Source: Mansonella perstans (lineage: Eukaryota; Nematoda; Chromadorea; Rhabditida; Onchocercidae). Taken from it: a DNA stretch of 64,000 bases. Position 1 is the stretch's first letter; each line of letters starts with the position of its first letter. The stretch lies in contig JBAMDO010000562.1 of NCBI GenBank assembly GCA_037074765.1, forward strand, positions 310,001 to 374,000, given 5' to 3'. Under the pieces are notes generated by a model. That model was given only the letters and a program-made list of their open reading frames with translations, ran no database searches and had not been told where the DNA came from. A program made the position numbers and the translations under genes. Positions 44,240 to 57,294 of this stretch are shown piece after piece.

Positions 44240-45870
44240 TCGCTTACCGTATAAGTCAGCTAAATTATTAAAGCGTGGACCCCATTTTTCAATCTGAAAA
44301 TTAAAGAATTCTGATAATTTTATAAAGCAATGTTGGTATCTGAACTAACTTTAGATATTTTTAGTATCTAAAATGCAGTACTACGCAGTAATTACAGTGT
44401 AGCTGAGATAAAAATAAAATTTTAAATCATAATTCATGATTTATTGTGAAATTAATTCTGAGAAAGTATTAGTTGCCATTCAAATGAAGAAAAGCTGACA
44501 CAAAAGATGAATTCTGTTCACTGTAATTCATAAATTTCAAAAAGTAACCAAGCGAAATTTGTGACTACTGCCAAGAGTGAAGTTTCGTGTATATGCAGTA
44601 ATATTTTTAATACTGAAATTCATCCATTTAAACGGCCTTGATTATTAAGTTCAATTCCGACAGAAGTATACTTACCTCTTGATCAAGACTACCCGGAGGA
44701 GCTGCATCATCCGCTGATTCAAGCGATTCAAGTGTTATCCTAAAATCCTTAAATTTTAAGTTGTGAGAATGTTATTCCAAAGTATTGTTCCAAGCATGTC
44801 TGAGTTTCACATCTTACATTTGTCAGTCACTATATCCAGAAAGTCCAGGAAAGAAAAAACAAAGTGTGAAAAAGTAACGGATGACGAGCCTCGATATATT
44901 ATCGCCTTCATCATCGTAAATTCGCAATTCATCATATGGTGCGGTAGCATCTGGATCTGCCTCCAAATTCTTGATTCTGCTGTTAAGTTTATCATCTAAA
45001 ATGTAAAACATAAAACAAAACTGAGCCCACATTCAGAAGTCATTCTGTAGAAGCACGAACAGTATAATTCATCAGTAAGGCTTAAATAAGGTTGGTAAGC
45101 AAGGTAATATCAATCGCCAAAATTTCCCGTGTAATAAGCTTAGCAGTAAGATTGCGCAGTTGTTTAAATTGTCATAAAGCAGCATCTTTTGGCTTCATTC
45201 TTTGAAAATATGTTTTGCTATATCTCAATACTTCTCCACCGTGAACAGTTTTTATGAATTGAATATATTCACAATATAGAAATATATCAAAATGGAAGCA
45301 CAAATATAGGAGAAAATTATAACAACTAAATTTCTGAAATTCTGCTCCAAAATTGTTTTCAAAAATTTTTTAAATTTTAAACCTATTGGAGCACGCTGAG
45401 TGGAATAAACAGGTTGTGCGTAGCCATTTATACCGTTTTCCTCGATTGGTATAACTGGCTTACGAAGATTGGTGATATTGTACTGGTCATTGTCCGCTTC
45501 ACCGCCACCTTCTAAATCATATGGTCTCAAATTATCGCGATTCAGCTCTTCTGGACGAACAGGCTCAAATGGTGGTGTATGACGTCGAGTGTAAACAATC
45601 ATCATCAGAACCATTACTATAAATTGTTTTACTAAATCATAATTTAACAAGTAATATGGACGCATAAGAGATATTCGTTTCAAAAAGTTCTAAAAGTATA
45701 ATTATTTCAGTTCAAAATCCAATTTTTAAATAAAACAAAACAGCCTACATACTAATTAATAAAATCAAGCATATAAGGATGAGGATGATCGCAGGACTGG
45801 AAATACCAAGGCTACTAACAGCTAATGTTTCGCCACAACCGACCAATTCGCCCTTAGCTCCAAGAAATAC
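44231..45870 (-). other. Cadherin membrane segment and catenin-binding tail
   Basis: Exon 45753 to ~45870 and the exon starting near 45613 join to make a ~22-residue hydrophobic helix followed by YTRRH, a stop-transfer signal. The juxtamembrane GGGEAD core matches the p120/JAC-1 site. The three last exons (from 44890, ~44678-44742 and 44231-44293) make the beta-catenin/HMP-2 site, with Ser-rich LESLESADD as the likely phosphorylated stretch. The 44890 exon joins the next one in frame only through a GC donor at 44888-44889. Confidence 0.8.
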
Positions 45871-48800
45871 CTATAATGAAAATTTCATTAATTTTTCAAT
45901 TCGCTTTTAGTGCCTGAAAATCTCCCATCTCCTAGCAAATGAAGTTAAACACTTAATTGGCTAATACAAAGTAGAAGGATGAAGAACAATAAACCTACCT
46001 GGGCACCTTCTGGACACGTACAGAATGGTCCTTTCCAAAAATCAACACAAACAAAAGAGCCAGCGCAGTATGTAAATCCGACATTAGCGCATGTCTTCCG
46101 TTGCGAGCAACCACTCACTACACCTTTCGATTGTTTCACAGATATGATCGAATCACTACCTCTTTGGACATAGCCACTTGACAATTCCTCACTCTTCATT
46201 AGCGGTAAATTGATGTGCTGCCAACGGAAAGTACCAACACAACCCTGGAAGAGAATCCCAATCAAGTAGATACAACCGTAAAGGTTTTATCGACCACGTC
46301 ATTATTGAAATAACCATTTCATAGCTACCATCGATAGGAAGCGAACGTTATATTCTGACCAAAAATCAGTACGGCAGATAATGAAAGCCTTTTGTTTGAA
46401 CCTTTTACGATACATACAGTTATTACGCAAAATCAACATTTGAAGAAAGAAACAAATGAAAGGTTATTTCTTTCCTTCTTTTGCTTCACATTATACGAAA
46501 ATCGGTTGAACTGAAGAAAAACTGTTTACCCTGAAGCCTTTGGCACCTTGAACACTTAATGCACCAAGAAGTAGTTCGTTTATATCAATCTGATATGGGA
46601 TTTTGAGCGGATTTAAAGGCATTACTTCATGGTAAACACCGTCGACGGATAAAGAAGCACTGAAAAAGAAAGAGATGAAAAATAAATGTCGCTAAAATTA
46701 TAAATTTTTGTTCATTTCATCATATGTTATCATTATCAACATATGAAATATTGAAAATTTACTTTTCTAAGCTTTTTCTAAGCTAAAAAGAATAAAAAAC
46801 AAACCGAACAGGACTTCTAGAAAACTGCATCCAGTAAGAGATGTTGTCCCGAAGGTGAAAATCAGTTAATTGTAATTCTACCGGTGTACTAGAAAGGGCA
46901 GATGAACTAGAGCTGAAGTCAAATTTCGCTGTCGGTGAAAAATTTTCAATCGAAGTGCTGATATACTGAAAGAAAAAGGAAAATCAAAAAATATTACAGA
47001 ATTCGAAGTTTAATTCTGTTTATCCTTTCCTTGAAGATTTCCTTTCTAACCATTAAAAATTCCAGTTTGAATAATGAATGAAAGTGACGGCTTTTAATTT
47101 ACTTTTTCACCAGCACCAGCGAAGCCAAGTTCTCCAGTTCCAGCATTAGCTTTACCAGGTAGGAATAGCACATCCACATTTGTTGTCTTATCTTCCAGAT
47201 CTACTTTCATATCATATTCGACGAATGACCCAGGACCAAATTCGACCCATTTAATTAGAGTATCACATCGATCGCCACCATATCCTGGGTCACATAAACA
47301 TTTCGGCACGTTCGACTGTAAAGAAAGTCATGCTTTGAAAATTTTCTTGAGACAATACAAATTAAAGAAAAAATATTAAGGTAAATAAATCTTTTTAAAA
47401 GGTTTTTAAAAGGAAATTTTGTTAATTTCATTACATCTATTAGTAATAACTGGTCTAAGAATTAAATTTATGTCCGTTTCAAAATGCAATTATATCTTCG
47501 AAAATTTCCGCCCAACAAGTCCCATTCAACCACAACAGTTAAAGCTTCACAAGAAAACCACTAACCACTAAATCGGAAATACATTCCCCGTGAATACAGT
47601 ACGGCCCACTGATATCATTTAAACCACAAATTGTTTCCGTAAGTTGACAACCAATTTGTGAGTGCTCTTCACTAGCGTAGTCCGGAACACCCAAATCATA
47701 TAGTTCACTGTTCACTATCAAATTACGTATACAACCTTTGAAGTTCATCGTAAAGGCTGTTACCACTCCTGGATAACGATCTTTTCCAGACAACAGGGCG
47801 ACTCCACCAATCTAAATTTTAATTAAAAGAAATATATATTACTGTTATTACTTATAGCTTTTAAAAAAAAAAGATATCACTAGTAATTCAGTTGCAATAT
47901 TGCTTTTTTATATTCTTCGAGTATAATTTATCAGTGGTACCGTTACCATGATTTCCAAAACTTTAATAAGTACCTGTAATGGTGTTACAACATTTAACCG
48001 TTCATCATCATCAGCTGTTATTTTAACACGACGACAAGAAGAATCATCGATACCAATAACTTGATCACCAATTCCAATAGGTACAACTGTATAACAGTTA
48101 TCAATTACCAATTCAATATGCTGCAATGCACAATAGTCACAATAACTATAACAATCAAATCACTTCTACTTTATCACTGCTAATTTCTATAAGATGTGAA
48201 CTTCTAATAGAAACAACTACGATAAAGAATAGAAACCTTGCCATCCTGATATAATGTAACTGTATGCCATTTTCCATCATTGAGTGCATCCGAGCTTGGA
48301 ATCTGTATTGGATTAGCCACAATACCATTAAACATGAGATCAGCTTGTATATGACCAGCGACCAACCGCAGGACCACATAATCTTTATAATCTGCTCGTC
48401 CATATGTGTTATTATCACCCATTGGACCATTATACAGCAATAAACCATTAGCCTGTCTGGAATTGAAATCCTTTCAAAATTCATTAAAGAATCATACAGT
48501 TGATCATCAATTGACGAAAATATGCAACAGGTTTTCTTAACGTTTCAAAAAACAAGAAGATTTTATGACACTTAGAAATACAGACGTAATGAATAATCGA
48601 AAGGGACTAGTATTGACTAAGGATACTTCTTCAGCTCATTAAATAATACAGAACTCCGAGGAGTTGTCAATGGGGCGAGAATATACTATCATAAAAGAGA
48701 TTGCAACAAAAAAGGACGGAGATCGAATGTTATATTGGTAACATATTCCTGAAACGATAAAATCAATAATGTTATTATTTCAATTGAAATAACAATTACC

Positions 48801-51800
48801 TAGTCAAAAACTGCAAAGAGATGTTCAACGAGGTGCATGCCGGGACTGGCTTAAACCAAGCAAATCCTTGTCCATCAAAAGAACGTGTAGTACCTTGACA
48901 TCGTAAACCTTTCAGAAAATTATTGCGGCATTCACAGAAGAATCCAGGATATGTATTATGACAAACACCGGAATTCAGACACAAATTTGCCTGACATGAT
49001 GAAGGTGGTGTAAAAACTGGACAGATGCAAGTGTCATTAGACCATGCATTTACACCAACAACAACTGTTTGATTAGCAGATACCACGATACCTTGCTGAA
49101 ATATAAGCATAAAACAAAGAATGTGGAGATAAACAGTTAATGAGACTATTTCCACATAACCTATAATCTTTTCTTACATTTATTATTATATTTACAAAGC
49201 TCTGAATATAGCAGGCAACAGCAGTAATCAATTTCAAGGTTTACTAAAGTCATCATAGACTGACAATGAAATTTCTAAAAATGGAATTTCTGAAATTTCC
49301 CAAAAAATACGATAACGAATCGACCTCATCAGCATGATTCACAGTTTGACATCCTTTGTCACATACAGTAAATTTGCACATATCAATACCAGCTGATACG
49401 ATTGTAGCACCAATTACTTTTTCGAATTCACTGCGATATTGTGCAATCAAACCATTCAATAAGACCGGACTTTTATATGGACTACCGTGAGCCGAAAAAC
49501 GGACATCCAGTACAGTTGGAGCATCATTTTGCAACACCACTTGGTCTTGCTAAAAAATTTTCCTAACTTGAAGTTTTCGAACTTTAATTAAGCTGCATTA
49601 CACATCACATAAACGTATGCCAATGATATTTCGTAAGTGACATAATGTTTTATGTTCCAGGGACATTTAACTCATTTCACCGTTACGGAGTCGTTTTATT
49701 TTGTGAGTAATCAATGTTTAAATTACAAAAATTGCCCTTCCGAAATAATTAAAACCCGATATTTTTATAAAGAAAATCTTGGATAAAGCAACACTGACAC
49801 CACAACTGTTAATGATGAAATTTTAGGAAGTAACAAACCTTGATAGAGAAGACGTCCAATTCAGAATTTCCATCTAAATATTCATTCATTTTATTCACAA
49901 ATCGACTCATCGGGCTAGATCCGGTCGAATCGACTCTAATGAAACTTCCCGGTGAATCAAGTCCATTAGGCGATAACATAATTCTTACTGCACCCTGTAG
50001 ATTAACTTTTACAAATTGTTAATTCAAGAAATTTTAACCAAAGATATATTTCGAATAAATGGGAAAATTCTTTTTCAGACTATAAATGAGAGGAAAAAAA
50101 AAAACCTGATTTTCGAAAGCAGCAGCAGGTACCATTTTTACAATGACATTAACGACACCTTGTGCTTTCTCATTACGTCGTTTGTCAACAACGTTAGCAG
50201 TCATTTGATATGTTCGAGATGGCATATTGGCATCCATCGTGATCTGAAAAATTGCAGTTTGAAGATCTCTGCATAATTATTATTTAGTGATATTATTTGC
50301 TTATTATTTAGTGAAAAAAATCAGTTTTGATAAGACCATCAATCGGTGATGCTTCAACTCAGTGTTTCAGTACTATGAAAGGCAGTAGTTTTTATCTGTC
50401 CCGGTTCAACTCCTTCCTTCCCATTCCCGATTCTCTGTTTGTTTTTTTTTTTTTAAACTTTGTACATAAATTGTTTATACTCATCTTTGATATTAGACTG
50501 ACCAATGTAAGTGTTACAAGAAATGAAAAAAATGGATTTAGTAAAATACAAAATTACCTCTCCATTAACGGCAAGATTGAAACCAGGTAAAGACTTGCCA
50601 GGGGCCCATGAGAATACTTTATCCGGCAAATCCCAGTCATCTTTATCCTCAACATATATTCGTCCAATTATTGTTTTCTCGAGATGACCCAGATAACTAT
50701 TTACAAAAATGTTCATTTCGCCATCTTTCATCGGACTATCATTCTGAATCAAATAGTTACATACTTTAAAATGGATTTAAATTATTTTAATATAATTTGA
50801 ACTAGCTGCGAACCGATGGAAACAAAAAATTGATTCTTGTAATAAAAAGCAATTCAGAATAATTACATCTGAAAAAAAAAAAAAATTAACGTTCATCTCA
50901 CCCCTATCCTAAGTTCAAAGGATCAGTCGACAATGGCACTCACAATTTTTCATTTGTGAGCAACCTTTGACCCAGAAGCACGAATGAAAAGTAACATAAC
51001 ACATCAAGCAAACCTATTATTATTTCTCAGCAGCTGCAACGAATCAGATTATTTCATAAACGAGAAAATTCGTTGGAATTTTTAATTATGGATTGCACGC
51101 TAATTATCAAGCGCTCAGACTGCTTTTATTCCCACTACAAAAGTACCGAAACTATCCAAACCTATACCACGAACTCCAATCCGACCGAGAAATGAAATGA
51201 TATTCATTACTGCGATATAATAAGCAGTATGAAATTGTTTTACAGAAGATATAAAAACAAAGGAATTGTGATTTGCAGTGTTTTTCATATGAGCAGAGCT
51301 AATTCCGTTCCCTTATTGAGTTTTTGATAATTAGCATTAAAGAGACTATGGTTTATTATTGGGCCTTCTTTTCAATTACAAAACATTTATTTCTCTCTCT
51401 TTGCATTATATGAAACACTCGTCGAAAACATGAAACACTATCATTAGCCAACCCGTCTAATTTAGACATGTCCTACACGGATACTTATGTTTGTATTATC
51501 TGAATCATGATTCCTAGTAAGAACTATTTAATGAAAAATACCTCATCACCAATGATAATGTAAACAGAACGTTCCGACTGTAAACCACCAAAATCTTTGA
51601 GGATTATTGGGATCTCGAGTTGCTTTCCTGGAAACTCAGCTTCGCGATCTAATCGCTGTTTTGCCGTAACAATCATCGAACCATTACCATTATCACCGTC
51701 TCAAACAAACAAATTTCAAATTCTATGCCAGTTTTTTATTTCAGTTCTCAGACTTCATTTTTCGACCAATGTCTATACTTGGATTTGTCAGCAAACTAAC

Positions 51801-54800
51801 TGATTATATTATTTGGATAAAGTGAGAATCAGAAAATTACAGGAAATATTTTCTATAAAAACGTAAACGTATTATCATAACACATCAAACGTTGTAATAA
51901 TCGTAAAAAGCCATGATCTGTAGCTGATCAATAGGAAATTGTACGTATTACAAGTTCACTGACAACACAATTAGCCAATTAAACCAAATAAAAAATTACT
52001 TTTGTTGTAGACTACATTCAGATATGCACCAAATTTGAAATCTGATGCTAATTTCATCAGGAAGGGTGGTCCATTCTCACTGAAATGAAAATTTAAAGCG
52101 TAAAGTTTGGATAAACCAAAAAGAGGTTTACAGAGTAGACAACAAACAAGCAAATCTTTGTCGAAAAAAAAAAATAAATTCTTGGTCACATACATAGTAT
52201 CCGGATCATATGCTCGTATCTCACATGTAGGTTGCATTGTTGGATCGGTATTTTCCATGAAAACGCATGGATTGGGTACGGTATATGGCACCGGTGCATT
52301 ATCGTTAACATCTTGCACATAGATTTCAATCGTTTGAAATCCAACATTTCCAGCTGAAAGCTAACAATCAGTAATAAAAATGAAATAAGAAATGAATTAG
52401 CCAAAAACAAATAATCAGATTGTGTGTAGAAGGTTAAAGATAGTCTAGAGATGAACGAAACTTATCACGTCACTATGCTAAAAAGTCAGAGTTGTTTCAC
52501 ATATCACATTTTTATAAAAAATGAACAAACCAGAATCAAATGCCTCAACAATTAAATTGTATTTCGGGATCTCTTCACGATCGAGCCGTTGGGCAACACA
52601 CAGCGACCCACTCTGATCGATTGAAAACTGACGTTTTGGATCTGTTTGCCGATTGATTCGGAATCTAAAGTTAAATGTCCGAAGATAAATAACTTTAACT
52701 TGCAATTTTTCCTTTTAATAGAGAATTTTTCAGGAAATCCAAGAGGATCCCTTTTTCGTTAATAACAGCCTGCTTTCCTTCCGCAAATTTAAATGTCGGT
52801 GAATACTTCATTAGCGTTCCTATCCAACAAGTATAAGTAGCATAACATGAAGCAGATTCAATTAGTTTCAGTCGTATTTATAGTGATGTCTATAATTTAT
52901 GTATCCTTTTTTCCACTTCATCGATATAAATTAAGTGAGCAAGCAAATGTGCCAAAGGATGTTTGTGTTAAAATGAAATTAAGAATTCAATCTAATAACA
53001 GAGTTCTATTCCTTCCCTACTTGCATATTACTATATCGTCCTGATTCAATTAAGTAGATAAAATAGTAACTTTCATGCCAAATTGGGCGATCGATTCATT
53101 CAAACACTTTACACTTAACAAATATTCTACTTTTCTTCCATCCGTATTTGGAACATAAATTCCATTGATTTAAACTTATAACTTTAAAAAATTTTCAAAA
53201 TCTTGAACTTTCAAAGAAAAATCTGTCACTCTTGATGTTTATTCATCTATGAAACATCAATAATAGCTAAGATTTTTGAGACTTTCAACATTCTTGAATT
53301 TAAACTCTTCCAATTGCTTAAAAAACTGGAGTTCCTCGGATTCCTTTCAGAAACCTCTTTTAAAGTAAAGAAAAATTTTGAATTTTCCAATTAATTTCCA
53401 TAATCTGATCTTAAAAAAGGCGCCAAACATAACATATGATTAGAATGCAATGGTAATTATTTGTTTCTTGAAAGATGTCATGCCATTTTATTTATCTATG
53501 ATTAAGCAAGCCATTCAGAGCAATGAGTTAATGCAATCCAGCTTTGTGAATATAGTGATATAGCTGCGTGACCCTTTCGACAGCTCCTTCTATTACAATT
53601 TTGATTGTCAGTGGAAGAACTGGAAAAATTTGTGAATTTTTTTCTTGTCCTATCTCTTATACTAAACCCTATTTCTTGTAGTATGTATTCAAGCTTGTTG
53701 TGACGATAAAATCTGAGGCAAACAGCAACTATCGTAGTTGAAAGATGACAAGAGTATCAATCCAATTAAATTCCCTATGGCTTTTTCAACAATTGTAAAT
53801 TAGATAAAACTATTTAAATAAATGCATTCTCTTGTAAGAGTTTGTAAAAACTATAGCCGAATAATGTATCATCTTAAAAGAATTCCTTTTATGATGATAC
53901 ATTTTATTTTAACTTATCCCATCCCAGTGGAACTAGTGACAACGGTGTAATTAAGTCAGAATACACTAAAGTGTAGGCAGAAATGATTTTCTTGAGGGAA
54001 TACAAAAAAAATTCGATTTTATCTCTTTGCAAATAAAAAATGAACTAAGCTACTGCGAAGGTTAACTATAAATGTGATGTCGAGATAAGTCGATAATTAC
54101 AACATCTAATGTTAGAGGGTTAATCCTTGTTTCTCGATTAATTGGTAAACATAATTTAAGTTTCTCTGTCACCTCTATAATTATAGGACAAAATAATTAG
54201 GATCCTTTCATTTTTGTTCCCATTAGAAAATTCTTAACTGAGCATGTTCTGACTAATTAACAAATAATTTTAATTCCTCTCTCTTCCATTCCTTTTTTTC
54301 GGAAAAATCAGCGAGATTTTCTTCCTCTCATTAAGCACTAATAATCCAAATCACGAACTGAAAACTACAATTAGTTCTGCATGGCAGAAGTTCTGAATTC
54401 GGATTTTGATTGATATGAACCGACAGTTCTAATCATAAGAGCAATGGACTGCCTGATCGAATGGACAAATATCTCAACCATAAATGAAATAACGAACTTG
54501 ATAAATAACCTGCTACTAATTCTTTTCACCTACAAACTCATAATTTCTTCCCCTTCTGTTTATTGCTTATCAATTCAGTAACAATCAGTTCTAATGATAG
54601 CTAATTAATTACTCCGTCATTTACGAGGAATCCTGAATAATAGGTCTATCATCTTCCCTTGAATTTAGCTTGCTGCGCAATATAAATGCATATTTATCAT
54701 CGAAACAAGGGTAAATAATGAAAAGTAATAATAGAGAAGAGAATGTTATCTCCGTAAAATATCAAATTCATCTCAACTTCCTGGTCATTAACCAAAATTT

Positions 54801-55954
54801 TTGAATTTCAGAAAACGCTGAAATTTCTTTCCTGTCTATCTTTACAACACTTCGTAACTGAGACAATTACAGTGGAAATCGTTCATCGAATCGGTCAAAT
54901 AGAGAAACAACAAGCACATACACACATACACACAGGCAGACATGCACAAATATACATACACATACAAATACACACATGCATACATCAGTGACTAATTCTT
55001 CAGGGTTAAATTTCCAAATATTTGAAAAATTCCGAAAATTTCATTAAAATTTAAATTAAAAAAAAGTAAGGACTTTATATATGCTTAGAATGCACTTGTG
55101 TTAAAGTAAGCCATTAATCATACACACATTCTGAAGTATTTTTTATTCTTAGAGACAGATGTCTGCAAAAGATAAAATCAAAAAAAAAGATACCATTATA
55201 CGGCACAGGTTAGAGTTACTCGTATGTAAAAGGTTAGTCATGTAATGGCTGGATACAAATTTTGAAACTTTAATAAGCTATCAGCTAATTTATTCAAATT
55301 TTTTCTGAAAAATAAACTTACGTTAAATTATGTGTCATTGAATCCTTATCTTCGGCACGAAATGTTGCAATCAGTGTGCCTACAGGTGTATCCTCCGTTA
55401 AATTCTTGGTTAGCCTTACCACAATATCACGTTGGCTTTTACCGGCAAAATTCAGGAATCGTGATTGACTGGGGTAGGGACCGTGAAAGAGTTGTGATAA
55501 CTCCTGGGCTTCTACTACTATTGATGTACACAAAGCTGTCATGAGGAGTCCCCAAAATACAGAATTTCTTGAAATTTTCGAGTTTCTCGGAATAACTTTA
55601 ACATGATGATCATTCAAACAGTCCACAGAAAGCTGACAATTCTGTGAGTGAACATATTCCTGCTGAAAGTTTAGCAGCGAGACGGAATTAGTTACAATAC
55701 TGGTACTAGTATCGGTAGACTCACATTGCGGTATCATTTGTATCCGAATCCTGCACCGTGAATCTGGCAACTTCTTTGCCAAGCCACGCATCTTCATGTA
55801 ACTGGACATGCTGCGGTCCATTGATGACCGGCGGATTGTCATTCCTATCCTGGAGCTCGATGTACAGTTTAGTAGTTGCGTAGTATCGGCCATCATAAAC
55901 ACGAATGTCTAGCGTGAAACCGTCACGTTGTGCTGGATCTTCGTAATCTAACCG
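44231..55954 (-). CDS. hmr-1: Classical cadherin, 3' part (5' exons beyond right edge)
   Basis: HMR-1 is the cadherin of nematode adherens junctions and binds p120- and beta-catenin (JAC-1, HMP-2). About 23 minus-strand exons are visible from 55725-55954 down to 44231-44293. Order: cadherin repeats with Ca-binding LDYE, DRNDNPP, LDREEIP, DVNDNAP and LDREAEF; a membrane-distal region; an EGF ([20 protein letters not shown]); LamG (48240-48450, 47970-48122, 47566-47813); EGF ([12 protein letters not shown]); second LamG (46530-47314); Cys-rich segment; one membrane helix ([20 protein letters not shown]) and a tail. The tail has [12 protein letters not shown] (p120 site) and [13 protein letters not shown]...[13 protein letters not shown] (beta-catenin site). 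The 55954 edge is an acceptor, so the gene continues upstream. The stop at 44231 comes from reading through a possible donor (G|GTAAGC). Inner exon edges are approximate. Confidence 0.92.
54914..54985 (+). repeat. CA-rich imperfect microsatellite in a cadherin intron
   Basis: An impure (CATACA)n/(CA)n tract lies in the 2.66-kb intron 52665-55321. The rest of that intron is AT-rich and shows no exon. Confidence 0.6.
55322..55542 (-). other. Possible alternative first exon of a short cadherin isoform
   Basis: For the long transcript, phase requires that this exon start at 55468 (acceptor CCCTACCCCAG). The same frame, however, stays open upstream and encodes [20 protein letters not shown], which looks like a signal-peptide core with a cleavage-like VEAQ. 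The nearest in-frame ATG is 55542-55540 (MTALC). The next one upstream is at 55737, overlapping the preceding exon in another frame. C. elegans hmr-1 makes a short and a long isoform from separate promoters, so a similar arrangement is plausible. The short leader after MTALC is a weakness. Confidence 0.4.
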
Positions 55955-56490
55955 CTACAACGAAAAATGATATTTTTGAATACTTTCATGAGAGCAATCT
56001 AGGAACAGGTTTTTTCAGTTTCACTCCGCTGCAGGAAACTAACTTTTCTTCCGGATATCGCACTGTTGACAATAGATAGGACGGGTGAAGTGATTTTTAA
56101 AATGAGTCAGATGCAAACGAGGTTTTTGAAATAAAAGAAGCCGCGAATAGCAGGCAGGCACAATTTGGGTATCTGTTCCTATGGCAGTGAATCAGCTTAT
56201 TGTATATCACACAGGTTTGTTGACGAAGGCAGTTTGATGATGAGAAAGTAGTGAAGGAGAGATTGGAAAGAGACAGTGTGACTGATAAGGAGGAAGAAAA
56301 TCTTGAAGTGACGAAAACTAATGCAGCTTTAGCACGGCAGTGACATGGACCCTAATATAAACTCTCTTCGGGTTCTTCCGAATTTTCCAAAAGTTCAAAT
56401 ATTTGTATGAATCCTGAAAAGGAATGAATTATAAATGACAACGAAATATTTAAAGAATGCATGTAAGTTGTGCAGAACGAATGCAGAATG

Positions 56491-56600
56491 CTATCTGATA
56501 ACGAAGAATGTTATCTGATAATGAAGAATGTTATCTGATAACGAAGAATGTTATCTGATAACGAAGAATGTTATCTGATAACGAAGAATGTCATCTGATA
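56491..56600. repeat. 20-bp minisatellite, 5.5 copies
   Basis: Five complete copies of TTATCTGATAACGAAGAATG (first base C in copy one, one C-to-T change in copy two) are followed by a half copy. It lies about 540 bp upstream of the first visible cadherin exon on that gene's strand. GATAA, a GATA-factor core, recurs in every full unit except the one with the change. Confidence 0.9.
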
Positions 56601-57266
56601 AAAACGTTCGATGTTCATTCTTCAGTTTACACACCAAACATCAAATAAAAAAAACATTTGGCTAATGAATCAATGCATCGTCCATCAATAACTGACCAAT
56701 ATAAATGTGTAGCAAAGAGGAATAGGTAAGACTGGAGCGAATGAGAAATTAGGAAGTAAAGGACATGGGAAGTAAAGGACGCTGAAAAAAAACATTGAAA
56801 AAAAGCTTAACCCTTAGCTTACTTTTGCAACATGACATTTCTTACAGATACAAGCAGGAGGAAAAAAGAGTAAGAAAAAAAATATGTGAACTAATATTGA
56901 ACATGTCAAGTTTGTTGAAATGCAAATAGGAAGAATGCAATAAAAGCAAATACTATTTGATAAAAATTGACAATTCTATGATTTTAACATTCAGTGAAAG
57001 ACAAAAGAAACATTACTCTCACTGTGAGGCAATTTTCAAATAATAAAAAGACAATCTTTTGAAAAAATAGCACTGAAATTAAAGAGTAGCACTTAGCTGT
57101 AAAGAAAAAACTGAAAAAGTGTGAAAAAAATTTGCATTCAGAGTAAAAGAAAAATCTTTTGGCAAAATCAATTTGTTGTACTCTGAAAATCATTTTTTGA
57201 AAAAAATCCAAGAAAGAAAATGAAAGAAGAGAAATGAAAGCAAAAGTTCTGGATACAATGATTGAA

Positions 57267-57294
57267 AAAAAGAAACAATTAATTGTTTCTTTTT
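57267..57294. repeat. 28-bp perfect palindrome
   Basis: Both arms read AAAAAGAAACAATT and meet without a spacer at 57280/57281. It could extrude as a hairpin. No terminator-like or promoter context is visible. Confidence 0.8.

Noticed and set aside
56030..56110. Possible cadherin exon ending ISGRK before RLDYED
   Set aside because: The donor and phase fit, but a stop lies just upstream in frame and there is no AG acceptor between that stop and the proposed exon.
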